DNA of 64,000 nt. It comes from Flavobacterium sp. Root901. Its GTDB lineage: Bacteria; Bacteroidota; Bacteroidia; Flavobacteriales; Flavobacteriaceae. Below the pieces are notes generated by a model that made no database searches, was not told the origin of the DNA, and worked only from the letters and a program-made list of their open reading frames with translations. The position numbers and the translations under genes are program-made. The DNA lies in contig NZ_LMJB01000006.1 of NCBI RefSeq assembly GCF_001429765.1, positions 762,338 to 826,337 on the forward strand, read 5' to 3'. This document shows, piece by piece, positions 15,056 through 23,326 of the stretch (position 1 is the stretch's first letter; the number at the start of each line of letters is the position of its first letter).

Positions 15056-15631
15056 ATGTTCAGCCAATTCCGAAATAAATTCTCTTTAACCGACGAAAAA
15101 TGGAGCGAATACATTGCGTATTTCAATCGTATTGAAGTTCCTGCCAAAACGGTTTTAATAGAAGAAGGCGAGGTTTCTAAAAAGCTTTTTATAATCGAAA
15201 AAGGCTGTATCAGGGTTTGGTTTAATAATAACGGAAAAGATTTGACTTCGCAGTTTTTTTTCGAAAATCAGAGTGTTGCTTCAATCGAAAGTTTTATGAA
15301 AAAATTCCCCAGTCCGGTTGTGGTTGAAACAATCGAACCGTCTGTCTTATGGTGGATTCATAAAAAAGATGTTGATACAATTCTTGAAGAAATTAAAGAA
15401 ATTCCAGAGCTTCGCGATTTGCTCATTAATATGCTTTTTCAGAGAACATTTGATTATATGAAATATTTTTTCTCTTTTATAAAAGACTCTTCTACCCAGC
15501 GTTATCTTAATTTAATTGAAGAAAAACCTCAAATTGTACAAAGAGTTCCGCAGCATTATATTGCTTCTTATCTTGGAGTAAGCACTGTTCATTTAAGCCG
15601 AATCAAAAGCAAATTATTGCACAAGAAATAA
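15056..15631 (+). CDS. Crp/Fnr family transcriptional regulator
   Basis: 191 aa. An N-terminal cyclic-nucleotide-binding-like beta roll (ILIEEGEVSKKLFIIEKGCIRVW-type segment, about 36-62) is followed by a long helix and a C-terminal winged helix (VPQHYIASYLGVSTVHLSRIKSKL, about 164-187). Typical bacteroidetal members of this group lack the residues needed to bind cAMP and act as ligand-free or oxidant-responsive regulators. It lies directly upstream of a quinone-oxidoreductase-like gene whose promoter contains a perfect palindrome at 15645-15660, so that gene is its probable target. Confidence 0.87.
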   Translation: MFSQFRNKFSLTDEKWSEYIAYFNRIEVPAKTVLIEEGEVSKKLFIIEKGCIRVWFNNNGKDLTSQFFFENQSVASIESFMKKFPSPVVVETIEPSVLWWIHKKDVDTILEEIKEIPELRDLLINMLFQRTFDYMKYFFSFIKDSSTQRYLNLIEEKPQIVQRVPQHYIASYLGVSTVHLSRIKSKLLHKK

Positions 15632-15644
15632 TCAAAATGTATTT

Positions 15645-15689
15645 GATAACAAATGTTATCGTCTGCCCGTAAACGGCTGTATAATTTTG
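15645..15689 (+). promoter_or_regulatory. palindromic regulator site and -7 element of the oxidoreductase gene
   Basis: GATAACA-AA-TGTTATC (15645-15660) is a perfect inverted repeat. A second, smaller palindrome CCGTAAACGG is at 15667-15676. The -7 element TAATTTTG (15682-15689) fits TAnnTTTG and has no TTTG at -33. The first palindrome is centred about 41-43 nt before the expected transcription start, the class II position for Crp-type activators. Confidence 0.6.
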
Positions 15690-15718
15690 CTTCATAAAAT
15701 TTAATACTTATAAAAATT

Positions 15719-16690
15719 ATGAAAGCAGCAGTAGTTTATAAAAAAGGTGAATTGCCAAAATATGCAGAATTTCCAGAGCCAATTGCGGCAAATGAAAACG
15801 AAGTTTTAATATCAGTTAAAGCTGTAGCCATTACAAATCTCGACAAAGGAATTGTCAGCGGCCAGCATTATTCTTCAGAAAATGAGAATCAAAACGGAAC
15901 TGTAATTGGCAGCGACGCAATTGGCATATTAGAAAATGGAACGAAAGTGTATGCTCGCGGCATTTCCGGAACAATTGCAGAAAAAGCTTTGGTAGAGAAA
16001 AACAGAATGGTTATTGTTCCTAATGGAATTGATAATGAAATTGCGGCTGCAATGCCCAATTCGGTAGCGGGTTCTGCAATGGCGCTTCGTTTTAGAGCCG
16101 GAATAAAACCGGGAGAAACTGTTTTAATAAATGGAGCAACGGGTTTTACGGGGCAAATGGCAGTTCAGATTGCCAAATATTATGGTGCGAAAAAAATAAT
16201 CGTAACCGGAAGAAACGAAAAAACACTACAAAGTCTTTTAGAATTAGGTGTAGATGAAATTATTTCTTTAAAACAAGATGACGAATCGATTGTTGCACAG
16301 CTAAAAGAAATCCACCAAAATACCCCGATAGATATTGTTTTAGATTATTTGTGGGGACATTCTGCAGAGCTTATTCTTTCGATTTTAAAAGGGAATGGAA
16401 ATTTTACGACTAAAACACGTTATGTTTCAATTGGTTCTATGTCTGGAGATCTTATTCAGTTATCTGCTCAGATTTTGCGAAGTGTTGATCTTCAATTGTC
16501 TGGTTCAGGTTTAGGAAGCTGGACTAAAGAGGAAGTGAAATTATTGTTTTCAGAAGTACTTCCGGAAATGTTTCTTTTAGCTTCTCAAAATAAATTAAAA
16601 GCCAATATTGAAAAAGTAAATTTAATCGACATAGAAAAAATGTGGAACTCAGAAGTTCCAGATGGTAAAAGATTAGTGGTTATTATTTAA
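15719..16690 (+). CDS. quinone oxidoreductase-like MDR (zinc-type alcohol dehydrogenase superfamily)
   Basis: 323 aa. It has the medium-chain dehydrogenase fold: an N-terminal GroES-like domain (MKAAVVYKKGELPKYAEFPE) and a Rossmann domain with GETVLINGATGFTGQMAVQIAKYYGAKKIIVTGRN (about 138-172), where GATGFTG is the NADPH-binding loop. The catalytic-zinc residues of true alcohol dehydrogenases are absent, as in QOR-like enzymes that reduce quinones or enones with NADPH. It is likely activated by the Crp-like regulator encoded just upstream, and is probably used in electrophile or oxidative stress; the substrate is unknown. Confidence 0.87.
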   Translation: MKAAVVYKKGELPKYAEFPEPIAANENEVLISVKAVAITNLDKGIVSGQHYSSENENQNGTVIGSDAIGILENGTKVYARGISGTIAEKALVEKNRMVIVPNGIDNEIAAAMPNSVAGSAMALRFRAGIKPGETVLINGATGFTGQMAVQIAKYYGAKKIIVTGRNEKTLQSLLELGVDEIISLKQDDESIVAQLKEIHQNTPIDIVLDYLWGHSAELILSILKGNGNFTTKTRYVSIGSMSGDLIQLSAQILRSVDLQLSGSGLGSWTKEEVKLLFSEVLPEMFLLASQNKLKANIEKVNLIDIEKMWNSEVPDGKRLVVII

Positions 16691-16794
16691 GGTTCTAAGT
16701 AGCTAAGGTTCTAAGACACTAAGTTTTTAACTTATAATCAACTTAGCATCTTAAAATCTTAGAATCTTAGCGTATTAGTATCTTAGAACCTCAA
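16688..16794. repeat. inverted repeat of TTCTAAGATACTAAG type
   Basis: The left arm, starting GGTTCTAAGTAGCTAAGGTT (from 16690), and the right arm, AACTTAGCATCTTAAAATCT through TATCTTAGAACC (about 16740-16790), are imperfect reverse complements with internal short repeats. The right arm overlaps the 3' end of the E1 gene, so the last codons and stop of that gene lie inside the repeat. The same family recurs at 20573 and 24779. Confidence 0.65.
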
Positions 16795-18772
16795 ACAAAA
16801 TTTCTTCAAATCTATTTTTAGCTAAAAACTGGTCTTCAAGTGCTTTTGTAAACGGAATTGGCGAATCTAAACTGGCCACTCTTTTTACCGGAGCATCTAA
16901 ATGTTGAAAGCATTCTTCCATAATTAAAGCAGAAATATCACTTGCAATTCCGCCAAACAGAGTATCTTCCTGATAAATAATTGCCTTTCCTGTCTTTTTA
17001 ACCGAAGCAAAAATAGTTTCAGTATCAAGCGGCTTAAGTGTTCTTAAATCAATTAATTCGGCTTCGATTTCAGGATGTTTTGCCAAAGTTTCTAAAGCCC
17101 AGTGAACGGCTGCTCCAAAGGCTATAATAGTAACTGCTTTTCCTTCTTTTATTAAAGATGCTTTTCCAAACGGAATGGTATAATAATCTGTTGGAACATC
17201 CTGATAAATACTTCTGTATAATTGTTTGTGTTCAAAAAACAAAACCGGATTTGGATCGTTAATTGCTGTATTTAACAAGCCTTTTGCATCATATGGAAAG
17301 GCCGGATAAACTACTTTTAAACCCGGGGTTTTGGTAAACCACGCTTCGTTTGTCTGAGAATGAAATGGTCCCGCCTGTGTTCCTCCGCCGCAAGGCATTC
17401 GAACTACAACATCGGCTTTTTCGCCCCAGCGGTAATGTGATTTTGCCAATAAATTGACAATTGGGTTAAAACCTGTAGAAACAAAATCAGCAAACTGCAT
17501 TTCGACAATGGCTTTATAATTATTGATTGATAATCCCATTGCAGCCGAAACAACGGCACTTTCGCAGATTGGTGTATTGCGTACCCGATCTTTGCCAAAA
17601 GCATCAATAAATCCTTCTGTAATTTTAAAAGCACCACCATATTCAGCAATGTCCTGCCCCATAATGACCAGGTTTTTATTACGCCACATAGATTGTTCTA
17701 AACTATTTCGGATAGCATCTATAAAACGAATATTTTTTACTTCTTCACCATGAGTATATTCTTCATATTCAAAGTCTTTGTAAACATCATCTAATTCTCC
17801 GCTGTAAGTCGGCTCTATTTCAGGTTCGGCATTTGCCATCGCCCAGTTTTCGTCGATTTCCAGCTTAATTTCAGCACGCAATTTTTCGTCGAGTTCTTCG
17901 GTAAGAATTCCAGTTTCGGTTAGATATTTTTTATAATTGGCAACAGGATCTTTAGCTTCCCATTCATCCATTAATTCCTGCGGAACGTATTTTGTACCAC
18001 TCGCCTCTTCATGACCGCGCATTCTAAAAGTTTTAAATTCTAATAAAACCGGATGCGGGTTTTCTATCATTTCTTCTTTTAAACGAGATAATTTATTGTA
18101 GACCTCTACAATATTATTTCCGTCAATAATCCAGCTTTCTATGCCGTAGCCAATTCCTTTATCGGCCAGGTTTTCGCATAAATATTGTTCGTTTGTTGGT
18201 GTAGAAAGTCCGTAACCATTGTTTTCAATAATAAACATAACCGGAAGTTTCCAAACCGCGGCAATATTCAAAGCTTCGTGAAAATCGCCTTCGCTTGTGG
18301 CGCCTTCTCCGGTAAAAACGGCTGTAATTTTTTTATTATTCTGAAGTTTATCTGCTAAGGCAATTCCGTCAGCTATTCCTAACTGCGGACCCAAATGCGA
18401 AATCATTCCTATAATATTGTATTCCTGAGTTCCAAAGTGGAAACTTCTGTCACGGCCTTTTGTAAAACCATTTGCTTTTCCCTGCCATTGCGAAAAAAGC
18501 CTGTGCAGCGGAATATTTCTGGTTGTAAAAACCCCAAGATTTCTATGCATTGGCAAAACATATTCAGAATCGTCTAAAACAGCGGTAACTCCTACTGCAA
18601 TAGCTTCCTGGCCAATTCCTGAAAACCATTTTGAAACCTTTCCCTGCCGAATTAAAATAAGCATTTTCTCTTCGATCAGCCGGGGCTTGAGGATTTTTTT
18701 ATATAAATCTAGTAATTTTTCATCAGTAAGGTTTTGTCTGTAAAAGATCATTGGAATATGTTTTTTATTCAA
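16775..18772 (-). CDS. fused alpha/beta E1 of branched-chain 2-oxoacid dehydrogenase
   Basis: 665 aa. The N-terminal half (about 1-330) is the E1-alpha subunit with the TPP-binding region GEGATSEGDFHEALNIA and RMRGHEEASG. The C-terminal half (about 345-665) is E1-beta, with VIMGQDIAEYGGAFKITEGF, MQFADFVSTGFNPIVN and RMPCGGGTQAGPFHSQTNEA. Together they make the thiamine-diphosphate decarboxylase of the 2-oxoisovalerate dehydrogenase complex, which feeds branched-chain acyl-CoA into branched fatty acids. Such fused E1 proteins are usual in Bacteroidetes. The E2 and E3 genes are not in the window. The final residues VLRY and the stop codon lie within an intergenic-type repeat. Confidence 0.9.
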   Translation of the reverse strand: MNKKHIPMIFYRQNLTDEKLLDLYKKILKPRLIEEKMLILIRQGKVSKWFSGIGQEAIAVGVTAVLDDSEYVLPMHRNLGVFTTRNIPLHRLFSQWQGKANGFTKGRDRSFHFGTQEYNIIGMISHLGPQLGIADGIALADKLQNNKKITAVFTGEGATSEGDFHEALNIAAVWKLPVMFIIENNGYGLSTPTNEQYLCENLADKGIGYGIESWIIDGNNIVEVYNKLSRLKEEMIENPHPVLLEFKTFRMRGHEEASGTKYVPQELMDEWEAKDPVANYKKYLTETGILTEELDEKLRAEIKLEIDENWAMANAEPEIEPTYSGELDDVYKDFEYEEYTHGEEVKNIRFIDAIRNSLEQSMWRNKNLVIMGQDIAEYGGAFKITEGFIDAFGKDRVRNTPICESAVVSAAMGLSINNYKAIVEMQFADFVSTGFNPIVNLLAKSHYRWGEKADVVVRMPCGGGTQAGPFHSQTNEAWFTKTPGLKVVYPAFPYDAKGLLNTAINDPNPVLFFEHKQLYRSIYQDVPTDYYTIPFGKASLIKEGKAVTIIAFGAAVHWALETLAKHPEIEAELIDLRTLKPLDTETIFASVKKTGKAIIYQEDTLFGGIASDISALIMEECFQHLDAPVKRVASLDSPIPFTKALEDQFLAKNRFEEILFEVLRY

Positions 18773-19117
18773 ATATATAAAAATATAACATTTTAGGTAT
18801 TATTTGTTAAATAATTTAAAAATGCTCCTAGTTTAAATTCGGAATAAAAGTAGATAAAATAATTATAGTTTTTCCAGTTAAAAAATTGAAGAATGAATAA
18901 AAAAATATTTTTTTATTTGCGAGCAATTTTCGTGGCGTTTTACTTATAAATATAACGCATTAAATTTTAAGTTTTTAAATGTAAAATGTAAATTTTGTAT
19001 TAAAAATTAGACATAAAACTAAATTTTATCTCCAATTATAAAATTCAAATCTAAAATATTATCTACCTTTGTTTTGGAAAGGTCAGGTACCTTTTTTCTT
19101 AAATAAAAATGTAAAGT
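18773..19117. other. 345-nt divergent intergenic region
   Basis: It separates the minus-strand E1 gene from the plus-strand dioxygenase gene. It is very AT-rich and has no open frame or stable hairpin that I can defend. The only clear signal is the -7 element TACCTTTG at 19064-19071, 46 nt before the dioxygenase start. A -33 TTTG is not evident. Confidence 0.5.
19064..19071 (+). promoter_or_regulatory. -7 element TACCTTTG
   Basis: Matches TAnnTTTG exactly, upstream of the 2OG-Fe(II) oxygenase gene, and implies a 5' leader of about 40 nt. Confidence 0.55.
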
Positions 19118-20068
19118 ATGCAAAACATTCCTAGTGTAGACTTACGTGATTTCCTTTCGGACGACCCGAAACGTAAACAAAAATTTGTAAATGAAATCGG
19201 CAGTGCATTTGAAAACATTGGCTTCGTTGCCTTAAAAGGTCATTTCTTAGATGACAAACTGGTAGACGAGTTGTATGGTGAAATTAGAAAATTTTTCGCC
19301 TTGCCAGTAGAAACTAAGCATAATTATGAAATTCCCGGTATTGGCGGACAAAGAGGTTATGTATCTTTTGGAAAAGAGCATGCTAAAGGCCGTAAAGAGG
19401 GAGATTTAAAAGAATTCTGGCATTTTGGACAGTACGTTGATAAAGATTCAAAATGGGCAGGCGAATATCCGGATAATGTAGAAGTTAAAGAATTGCCTCG
19501 CTTTAACGAAGTAGGAAAAGAAGCTTATCAAATGCTTGAAAAAACAGGTATTTATGTTCTAAGAGCTTTAGCTTTACATCTTGGTTTGGATGAGTTTTAT
19601 TTTGATGAATATGCAAAAGAAGGAAACTCTATTTTGAGACCAATTCATTATCCTCCAATTACTTCTGAACCGGAAAATGCAATTCGTGCAGCAGCTCACG
19701 GTGATATTAATTTGATTACTTTATTAATGGGCGCTCAGGGCAAAGGACTTCAGGTTCAAAACCATGACGGCGAATGGATCGATGCTATTGCAGAAGATGA
19801 TGAATTAGTAATTAATGTTGGTGATATGTTATCAAGACATACCAATAATAAACTGAAATCTACGATTCACCAGGTTGTAAATCCTCCTAGAGAACTTTGG
19901 GGAACTTCTCGCTATTCTATTCCGTTTTTTATGCATCCTGTAAGTGATATGCGTCTGGATTGCCTTAAAAACTGTGTTGATGAAGAAAATCCTAAGAAAT
20001 ATGAAGATATCAGCGCAGGAGAATTTTTACATGAACGTTTAGTAGAATTAGGGTTAATCAAAAAGTAA
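19118..20068 (+). CDS. 2-oxoglutarate/Fe(II)-dependent oxygenase, isopenicillin-N-synthase-like
   Basis: 316 aa. The N-terminal DIOX_N region is SVDLRDFLSD ... AFENIGFVALKGHF. The iron triad is visible as H194-x-D196 (AAAHGDINLITLL) and H251 (KSTIHQVVNPP), and the 2OG-binding R265-x-S267 follows (SRYSIPFF). It should be a cytosolic non-haem iron oxygenase that couples 2-oxoglutarate decarboxylation to hydroxylation or desaturation; the substrate is unknown. The enzyme is common and nearly always chromosomal in Flavobacterium. It has its own promoter; the eIF1-like gene follows about 100 nt later. Confidence 0.88.
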   Translation: MQNIPSVDLRDFLSDDPKRKQKFVNEIGSAFENIGFVALKGHFLDDKLVDELYGEIRKFFALPVETKHNYEIPGIGGQRGYVSFGKEHAKGRKEGDLKEFWHFGQYVDKDSKWAGEYPDNVEVKELPRFNEVGKEAYQMLEKTGIYVLRALALHLGLDEFYFDEYAKEGNSILRPIHYPPITSEPENAIRAAAHGDINLITLLMGAQGKGLQVQNHDGEWIDAIAEDDELVINVGDMLSRHTNNKLKSTIHQVVNPPRELWGTSRYSIPFFMHPVSDMRLDCLKNCVDEENPKKYEDISAGEFLHERLVELGLIKK

Positions 20069-20084
20069 ATCCTTTATTCTCAAT

Positions 20085-20152
20085 TAATAAAAATTCCAAA
20101 TTCCAAATAACTTAATTTTTGGGATTTGGAATTTAATTTTTATGTATTTTTA
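20085..20152. repeat. AAATTCCAAATTCC-type intergenic inverted repeat
   Basis: AAAAATTCCAAATTCCAAAT (about 20089-20108) is matched downstream by GGGATTTGGAATTTAATTTT (about 20120-20139). The arms can form a weak hairpin after the oxygenase gene. Same word family as near 5870, 11700 and 38580. Confidence 0.5.
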
Positions 20153-20174
20153 AATATTGGAATTTAATAAAAAT

Positions 20175-20507
20175 ATGGACTTAAAAGATCAATTAAAAAA
20201 CCTGTTTCCGGATCACGAAGAATCAAACGAACCAGAAGAAATTCAGGAAAAAGATCACGTTTTGTATGTTCAAAAAGAACCTATGATCTGTAAATTTGAA
20301 AAACGAAAAGGCAAGCCAACTACCATAATTGAAGGTTACGAAGGAAGCGATGAAGATTTTAAAGTATTGGCCAAAGAAATAAAAACAAAATTGAGCGTTG
20401 GCGGTACTTTCAAAGATGATTCAATTATCATACAAGGCGATTACCGCGATAAAATTATGGCTATTTTAAAAGAAAAGGGATTTAAAACAAAACGTGTTGG
20501 AGGGTGA
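20175..20507 (+). CDS. SUI1/eIF1-like translation factor (YciH type)
   Basis: 110 aa from the ATG at 20175; the open frame begins at a TTG 18 nt earlier, but the ATG gives the usual N-terminus MDLKDQLKNLFPDHEE. A charged N-terminal tail is followed by the SUI1 fold (about 45-110): KRKGKPTTIIEGYEG ... LAKEIKTKLSVGGTFKDDSI ... IMAILKEKGFKTKRVGG, with the conserved GGT and basic residues. Bacterial homologues bind the 30S subunit and influence start-codon choice. The length and domain are normal. The spacing suggests an independent transcript. Confidence 0.88.
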   Translation: MDLKDQLKNLFPDHEESNEPEEIQEKDHVLYVQKEPMICKFEKRKGKPTTIIEGYEGSDEDFKVLAKEIKTKLSVGGTFKDDSIIIQGDYRDKIMAILKEKGFKTKRVGG

Positions 20508-20511
20508 GAAA

Positions 20512-20603
20512 GTTTCAAGTTTAAAGTTTCACGTTCTCTACAGCAACTTGAAACCTGAAACAAAAAAACTCAGAACCTTTGCAACTTAGAATCTTAGCAC
20601 CTT
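20512..20603. repeat. two adjacent intergenic repeat families after the eIF1-like gene
   Basis: GTTTCAAGTTTAAAGTTTCA plus CGTT (20512-20535) faces AACTTGAAACCTGAAAC (20545-20561), making a hairpin of the 9343 family. Directly next to it, CAACTTAGAATCTTAGCACC (about 20581-20600) belongs to the TTCTAAGATACTAAG family of 16688 and 24779. The two families are joined head to tail here. Confidence 0.6.
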
Positions 20604-20608
20604 AAAAA

Positions 20609-21478
20609 ATGATAAAAGAATCAGAATTAATACTTAATCCGGACGGAAGTGTTTACCATTTAAACCTTCGTCCAGAACATATTGCCAACGATATTATTTT
20701 TGTTGGAGACCAAAACAGAGTAGAAAAAATTACACAGTTTTTTGATTCTATTGAATATTCAACTCAAAAAAGAGAATTTAAAACGCAGACCGGAATTTAT
20801 AAAGGCAAAAGAATTTCTGTAATGTCAACCGGAATCGGTCCGGACAATATTGATATCGTTTTAAATGAATTAGACGCCTTGGTGAATATTGATTTAAAAA
20901 CACGTGAACCAAAAGAGAACTTAACGTCTTTAAATATTATCAGAATTGGAACTTCGGGTTCTCTGCAGGCTGATATTCCTGTGGACAGTTTTGTAATGTC
21001 TAAGTTCGGACTTGGACTGGATAATATGCTTCGCTCCTATTTAATTGATAAAGTTTCGAATACAGCACTTGAGGACGCTTTTATTACCCATACCAATTGG
21101 GATATCCGAAAAGGTAGACCTTATGCTATTGCCTGTTCTGAAAAATTGGAGAAAATCATTGAATCAGATAAAATTTTTAAAGGAATAACTGCAACAGCCG
21201 GAGGTTTTTATGGTCCGCAGGGTCGTGTTTTACGACTAAATATTCAGGACGAAGAATTAAATAACAAAATGGATAATTTTGATTTTAACGGCAGTCCGGT
21301 AACTAATTTAGAGATGGAAACAGCAGCAATATATGGGCTTTCTTCGCTATTAGGACATAATGCGTTATCTTTAAATGCTATTATTGCCAATCGTGCCTCG
21401 GGAACTTTTAGTCAGGATCCTTATAAAGCCGTTGACGCATTAATTACATATACCTTAAATAAACTGGCTGGTAATTAA
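20609..21478 (+). CDS. nucleoside phosphorylase (uridine phosphorylase-like)
   Basis: 289 aa. It has NP-I family features: phosphate/ribose-binding VGDQNRVEKI (about 32-41), MSTGIGPDNIDIVLNELDAL, IIRIGTSGSLQADI and the base/ribose site TNLEMETAAIYGLSSLLGH (with EMETA). It should split nucleosides with phosphate to base and ribose-1-phosphate, in salvage. The length is slightly above E. coli Udp, with an extra N-terminal strand, as in related bacteroidetal enzymes. Substrate choice (uridine or purine) is not certain. It probably has its own promoter within the repeat-rich spacer. Confidence 0.85.
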   Translation: MIKESELILNPDGSVYHLNLRPEHIANDIIFVGDQNRVEKITQFFDSIEYSTQKREFKTQTGIYKGKRISVMSTGIGPDNIDIVLNELDALVNIDLKTREPKENLTSLNIIRIGTSGSLQADIPVDSFVMSKFGLGLDNMLRSYLIDKVSNTALEDAFITHTNWDIRKGRPYAIACSEKLEKIIESDKIFKGITATAGGFYGPQGRVLRLNIQDEELNNKMDNFDFNGSPVTNLEMETAAIYGLSSLLGHNALSLNAIIANRASGTFSQDPYKAVDALITYTLNKLAGN

Positions 21479-21536
21479 TGCATAGCAAATCAGAAAACTA
21501 TCTTTGAAATATTTATAGGTCTAATTAAAAAATTGA

Positions 21537-21932
21537 ATGATGTTTTTAAGAGTGGCGCGGCATACGAATGATTTAAAAAAAATCGAAGATTTTTATGTAG
21601 ATATTCTTGGTTTTGAACAATTGGGAGGTTTTGAAAACCACAATAACTATGATGGAATTTTTATTGGTAAATCTGGTTTAGACTGGCATTTTGAGTTTAC
21701 CAAATCTAATGTAAAAGCCATACATTCTTTTGATGAAGAAGATGTTATCGTGCTGTACCCCAAAACAATTTCAGATTATAATGAATTAATAAACAAACTT
21801 ATACATAATAATATCTCAACGATAACTGCAGCTAATCCTTTTTGGAATGAAAACGGAAAAATGATTCAGGATCCTGATGGTTATCGTATAGTAATATCAC
21901 CTTTAAAAGCAGTAATAAACGAAATAGAATAA
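21537..21932 (+). CDS. VOC/glyoxalase family protein
   Basis: 131 aa with the vicinal-oxygen-chelate layout: FLRVARHTNDLKKIEDFYVDILGFEQLGGFE, then a second half ending in NPFWNENGKMIQDPDGYRIVISP. The C-terminal D-P-D-G-Y-R-I is a typical VOC end. A His near residue 8 and Glu/Asp positions could bind metal, but I cannot assign the ligands safely. The function is unknown. Its stop overlaps the start of the next gene (21932), so the two are translationally coupled. Confidence 0.8.
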   Translation: MMFLRVARHTNDLKKIEDFYVDILGFEQLGGFENHNNYDGIFIGKSGLDWHFEFTKSNVKAIHSFDEEDVIVLYPKTISDYNELINKLIHNNISTITAANPFWNENGKMIQDPDGYRIVISPLKAVINEIE

Positions 21933-22405
21933 TGCAGGAAACACATAAAAAAATATTATTTAAATATTATAGTGATTATTTAGAAGAAACAGTCTCAGAA
22001 ACCATGTGGGCTGAAATTGTAGATCTGGAAAAAGGACTTTTTAAATTAGATAATATTCCGTTTTTTGGACCTTTAATCGCCACAGATGATTTATTTTACG
22101 CCGAATTTGATAAAGATGAAGATCGTCTCGTATATAAAGAAACAATAGAAAATTCCGGAAATTCAATCGTTCAGGTTATTATACTGGAAAAAGAATTTGA
22201 CAAGGAAATTATCAGGGAAAAACTGAAAGCCATTAATTGCTTATCAGAAGGTTTAAATGACAATTTTATTTCTGTAGAAGTAGTTCGCGATGTCGATTAT
22301 TCGATCGTAAGAAGTGTATTAAACGAATATGAATCTCAGGAAATTATTCAATATGCAGAACCTTGTCTTTCAGATAAACACAGAGCTGATTTATTAAAAA
22401 ATTAA
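21932..22405 (+). CDS. DUF4265-like or similar hypothetical protein
   Basis: 157 aa, cytosolic and acidic. It begins MQETHKKILFKYYSDYLEET and continues ETMWAEIVDLEKGLFKLDNIPFFGPLIATDDLFYAEFD. This pattern ('MWAE ... G.Y.LDNIPFF ... A.GD') resembles DUF4265, a family of unknown function seen beside immunity-type and small regulatory genes; the assignment is from memory and uncertain. The start codon shares a base with the stop of the upstream VOC gene, which indicates a two-gene operon. Confidence 0.65.
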   Translation: MQETHKKILFKYYSDYLEETVSETMWAEIVDLEKGLFKLDNIPFFGPLIATDDLFYAEFDKDEDRLVYKETIENSGNSIVQVIILEKEFDKEIIREKLKAINCLSEGLNDNFISVEVVRDVDYSIVRSVLNEYESQEIIQYAEPCLSDKHRADLLKN

Positions 22406-22456
22406 ACTTACAAACTTAAGAATACGCATACCAACTTAACTTAAACTTAAATTATA

Positions 22457-23308
22457 ATGAAAACTGTAAAAATTGCGGGTGTTCCTGAACACTTCAATCT
22501 GCCATGGCATTTATGCATTGAAAATGGCGAGTTTGAAGCAGAAAACATCGATTTACAATGGAAAAATATTCCGGAAGGAACCGGAAAAATGTGCCAGATG
22601 CTTCGTGATGGAGAAACAGACATGGCCGTAATCCTTACAGAAGGCATTGTAAAAGATATTACGGCAGGAAATCCAAGTAAAATTGTTCAGATTTATGTGC
22701 AGTCGCCTTTAATATGGGGAATTCACGTTGCGGCAAAATCAGATTTTAAAACGGTAAAAGATCTGGAGAATAAAAAAGTGGCCATTTCCAGAATTGGTTC
22801 CGGTTCGCAGTTAATGGCGTATGTAAATGCCAATGAACAAGGCTGGAACAGTGATAATCTGCAATTTGAAATTATAAATACTATTGACGGCGCTGTCGAA
22901 GCACTCACAAACGGAACCGCAGATTATTTTATGTGGGAACGTTTTATGACAAAACCTCTTGTAGATAAGGGAATTTTCAGACGTGTAGGCGACTGCCCTA
23001 CTCCATGGCCTTCTTTTGTTATTGCGGTTCGCGATGAATTTTTAAAGAAAAATCCAAAAGTAATCGAAAAAGTATTAGAAATCATCAACAAAGCAACGCA
23101 TGATTTTGCGCAGATTCCGGATATAGATAAGACGCTGGCAGATTTATTTGATCAAAAAGCTGAAGACATTCAGGAATGGCTGAAATTGACACAATGGTCT
23201 CAAAAACATTTAAGTGAAAAAGCATTTATCAAAATTCAAAATCAATTATTTGATCTGGGAATTATTGATAAAAAAAGTACTTTTGTTGAAACGGTAAAAG
23301 CGCTGTAA
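22457..23308 (+). CDS. NMT1/THI5-like substrate-binding domain protein without signal peptide
   Basis: 283 aa. It has the periplasmic-binding-protein type II fold: MKTVKIAGVPEHFNLPWHLC, GTGKMCQMLRDGETDMAVILTEG, VAAKSDFKTVKDLENKKVAISRIGSGSQLMAYV, and a C-terminal lobe of helices. Homologues are the binding subunits of sulfonate, nitrate or thiamin-precursor ABC transporters. Here the start is a lone ATG with no export signal, and no ABC permease or ATPase gene is nearby, so it is likely cytosolic and may act as an enzyme or ligand sensor. It is followed within 20 nt by the transglutaminase-like gene. Confidence 0.78.
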   Translation: MKTVKIAGVPEHFNLPWHLCIENGEFEAENIDLQWKNIPEGTGKMCQMLRDGETDMAVILTEGIVKDITAGNPSKIVQIYVQSPLIWGIHVAAKSDFKTVKDLENKKVAISRIGSGSQLMAYVNANEQGWNSDNLQFEIINTIDGAVEALTNGTADYFMWERFMTKPLVDKGIFRRVGDCPTPWPSFVIAVRDEFLKKNPKVIEKVLEIINKATHDFAQIPDIDKTLADLFDQKAEDIQEWLKLTQWSQKHLSEKAFIKIQNQLFDLGIIDKKSTFVETVKAL

Positions 23309-23326
23309 ATACTGCTTTTTATTTAT

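Noticed and set aside
17404..17753. Open frames on both strands inside the E1 gene
   Set aside because: They lie inside the conserved E1-beta sequence and show no domain.
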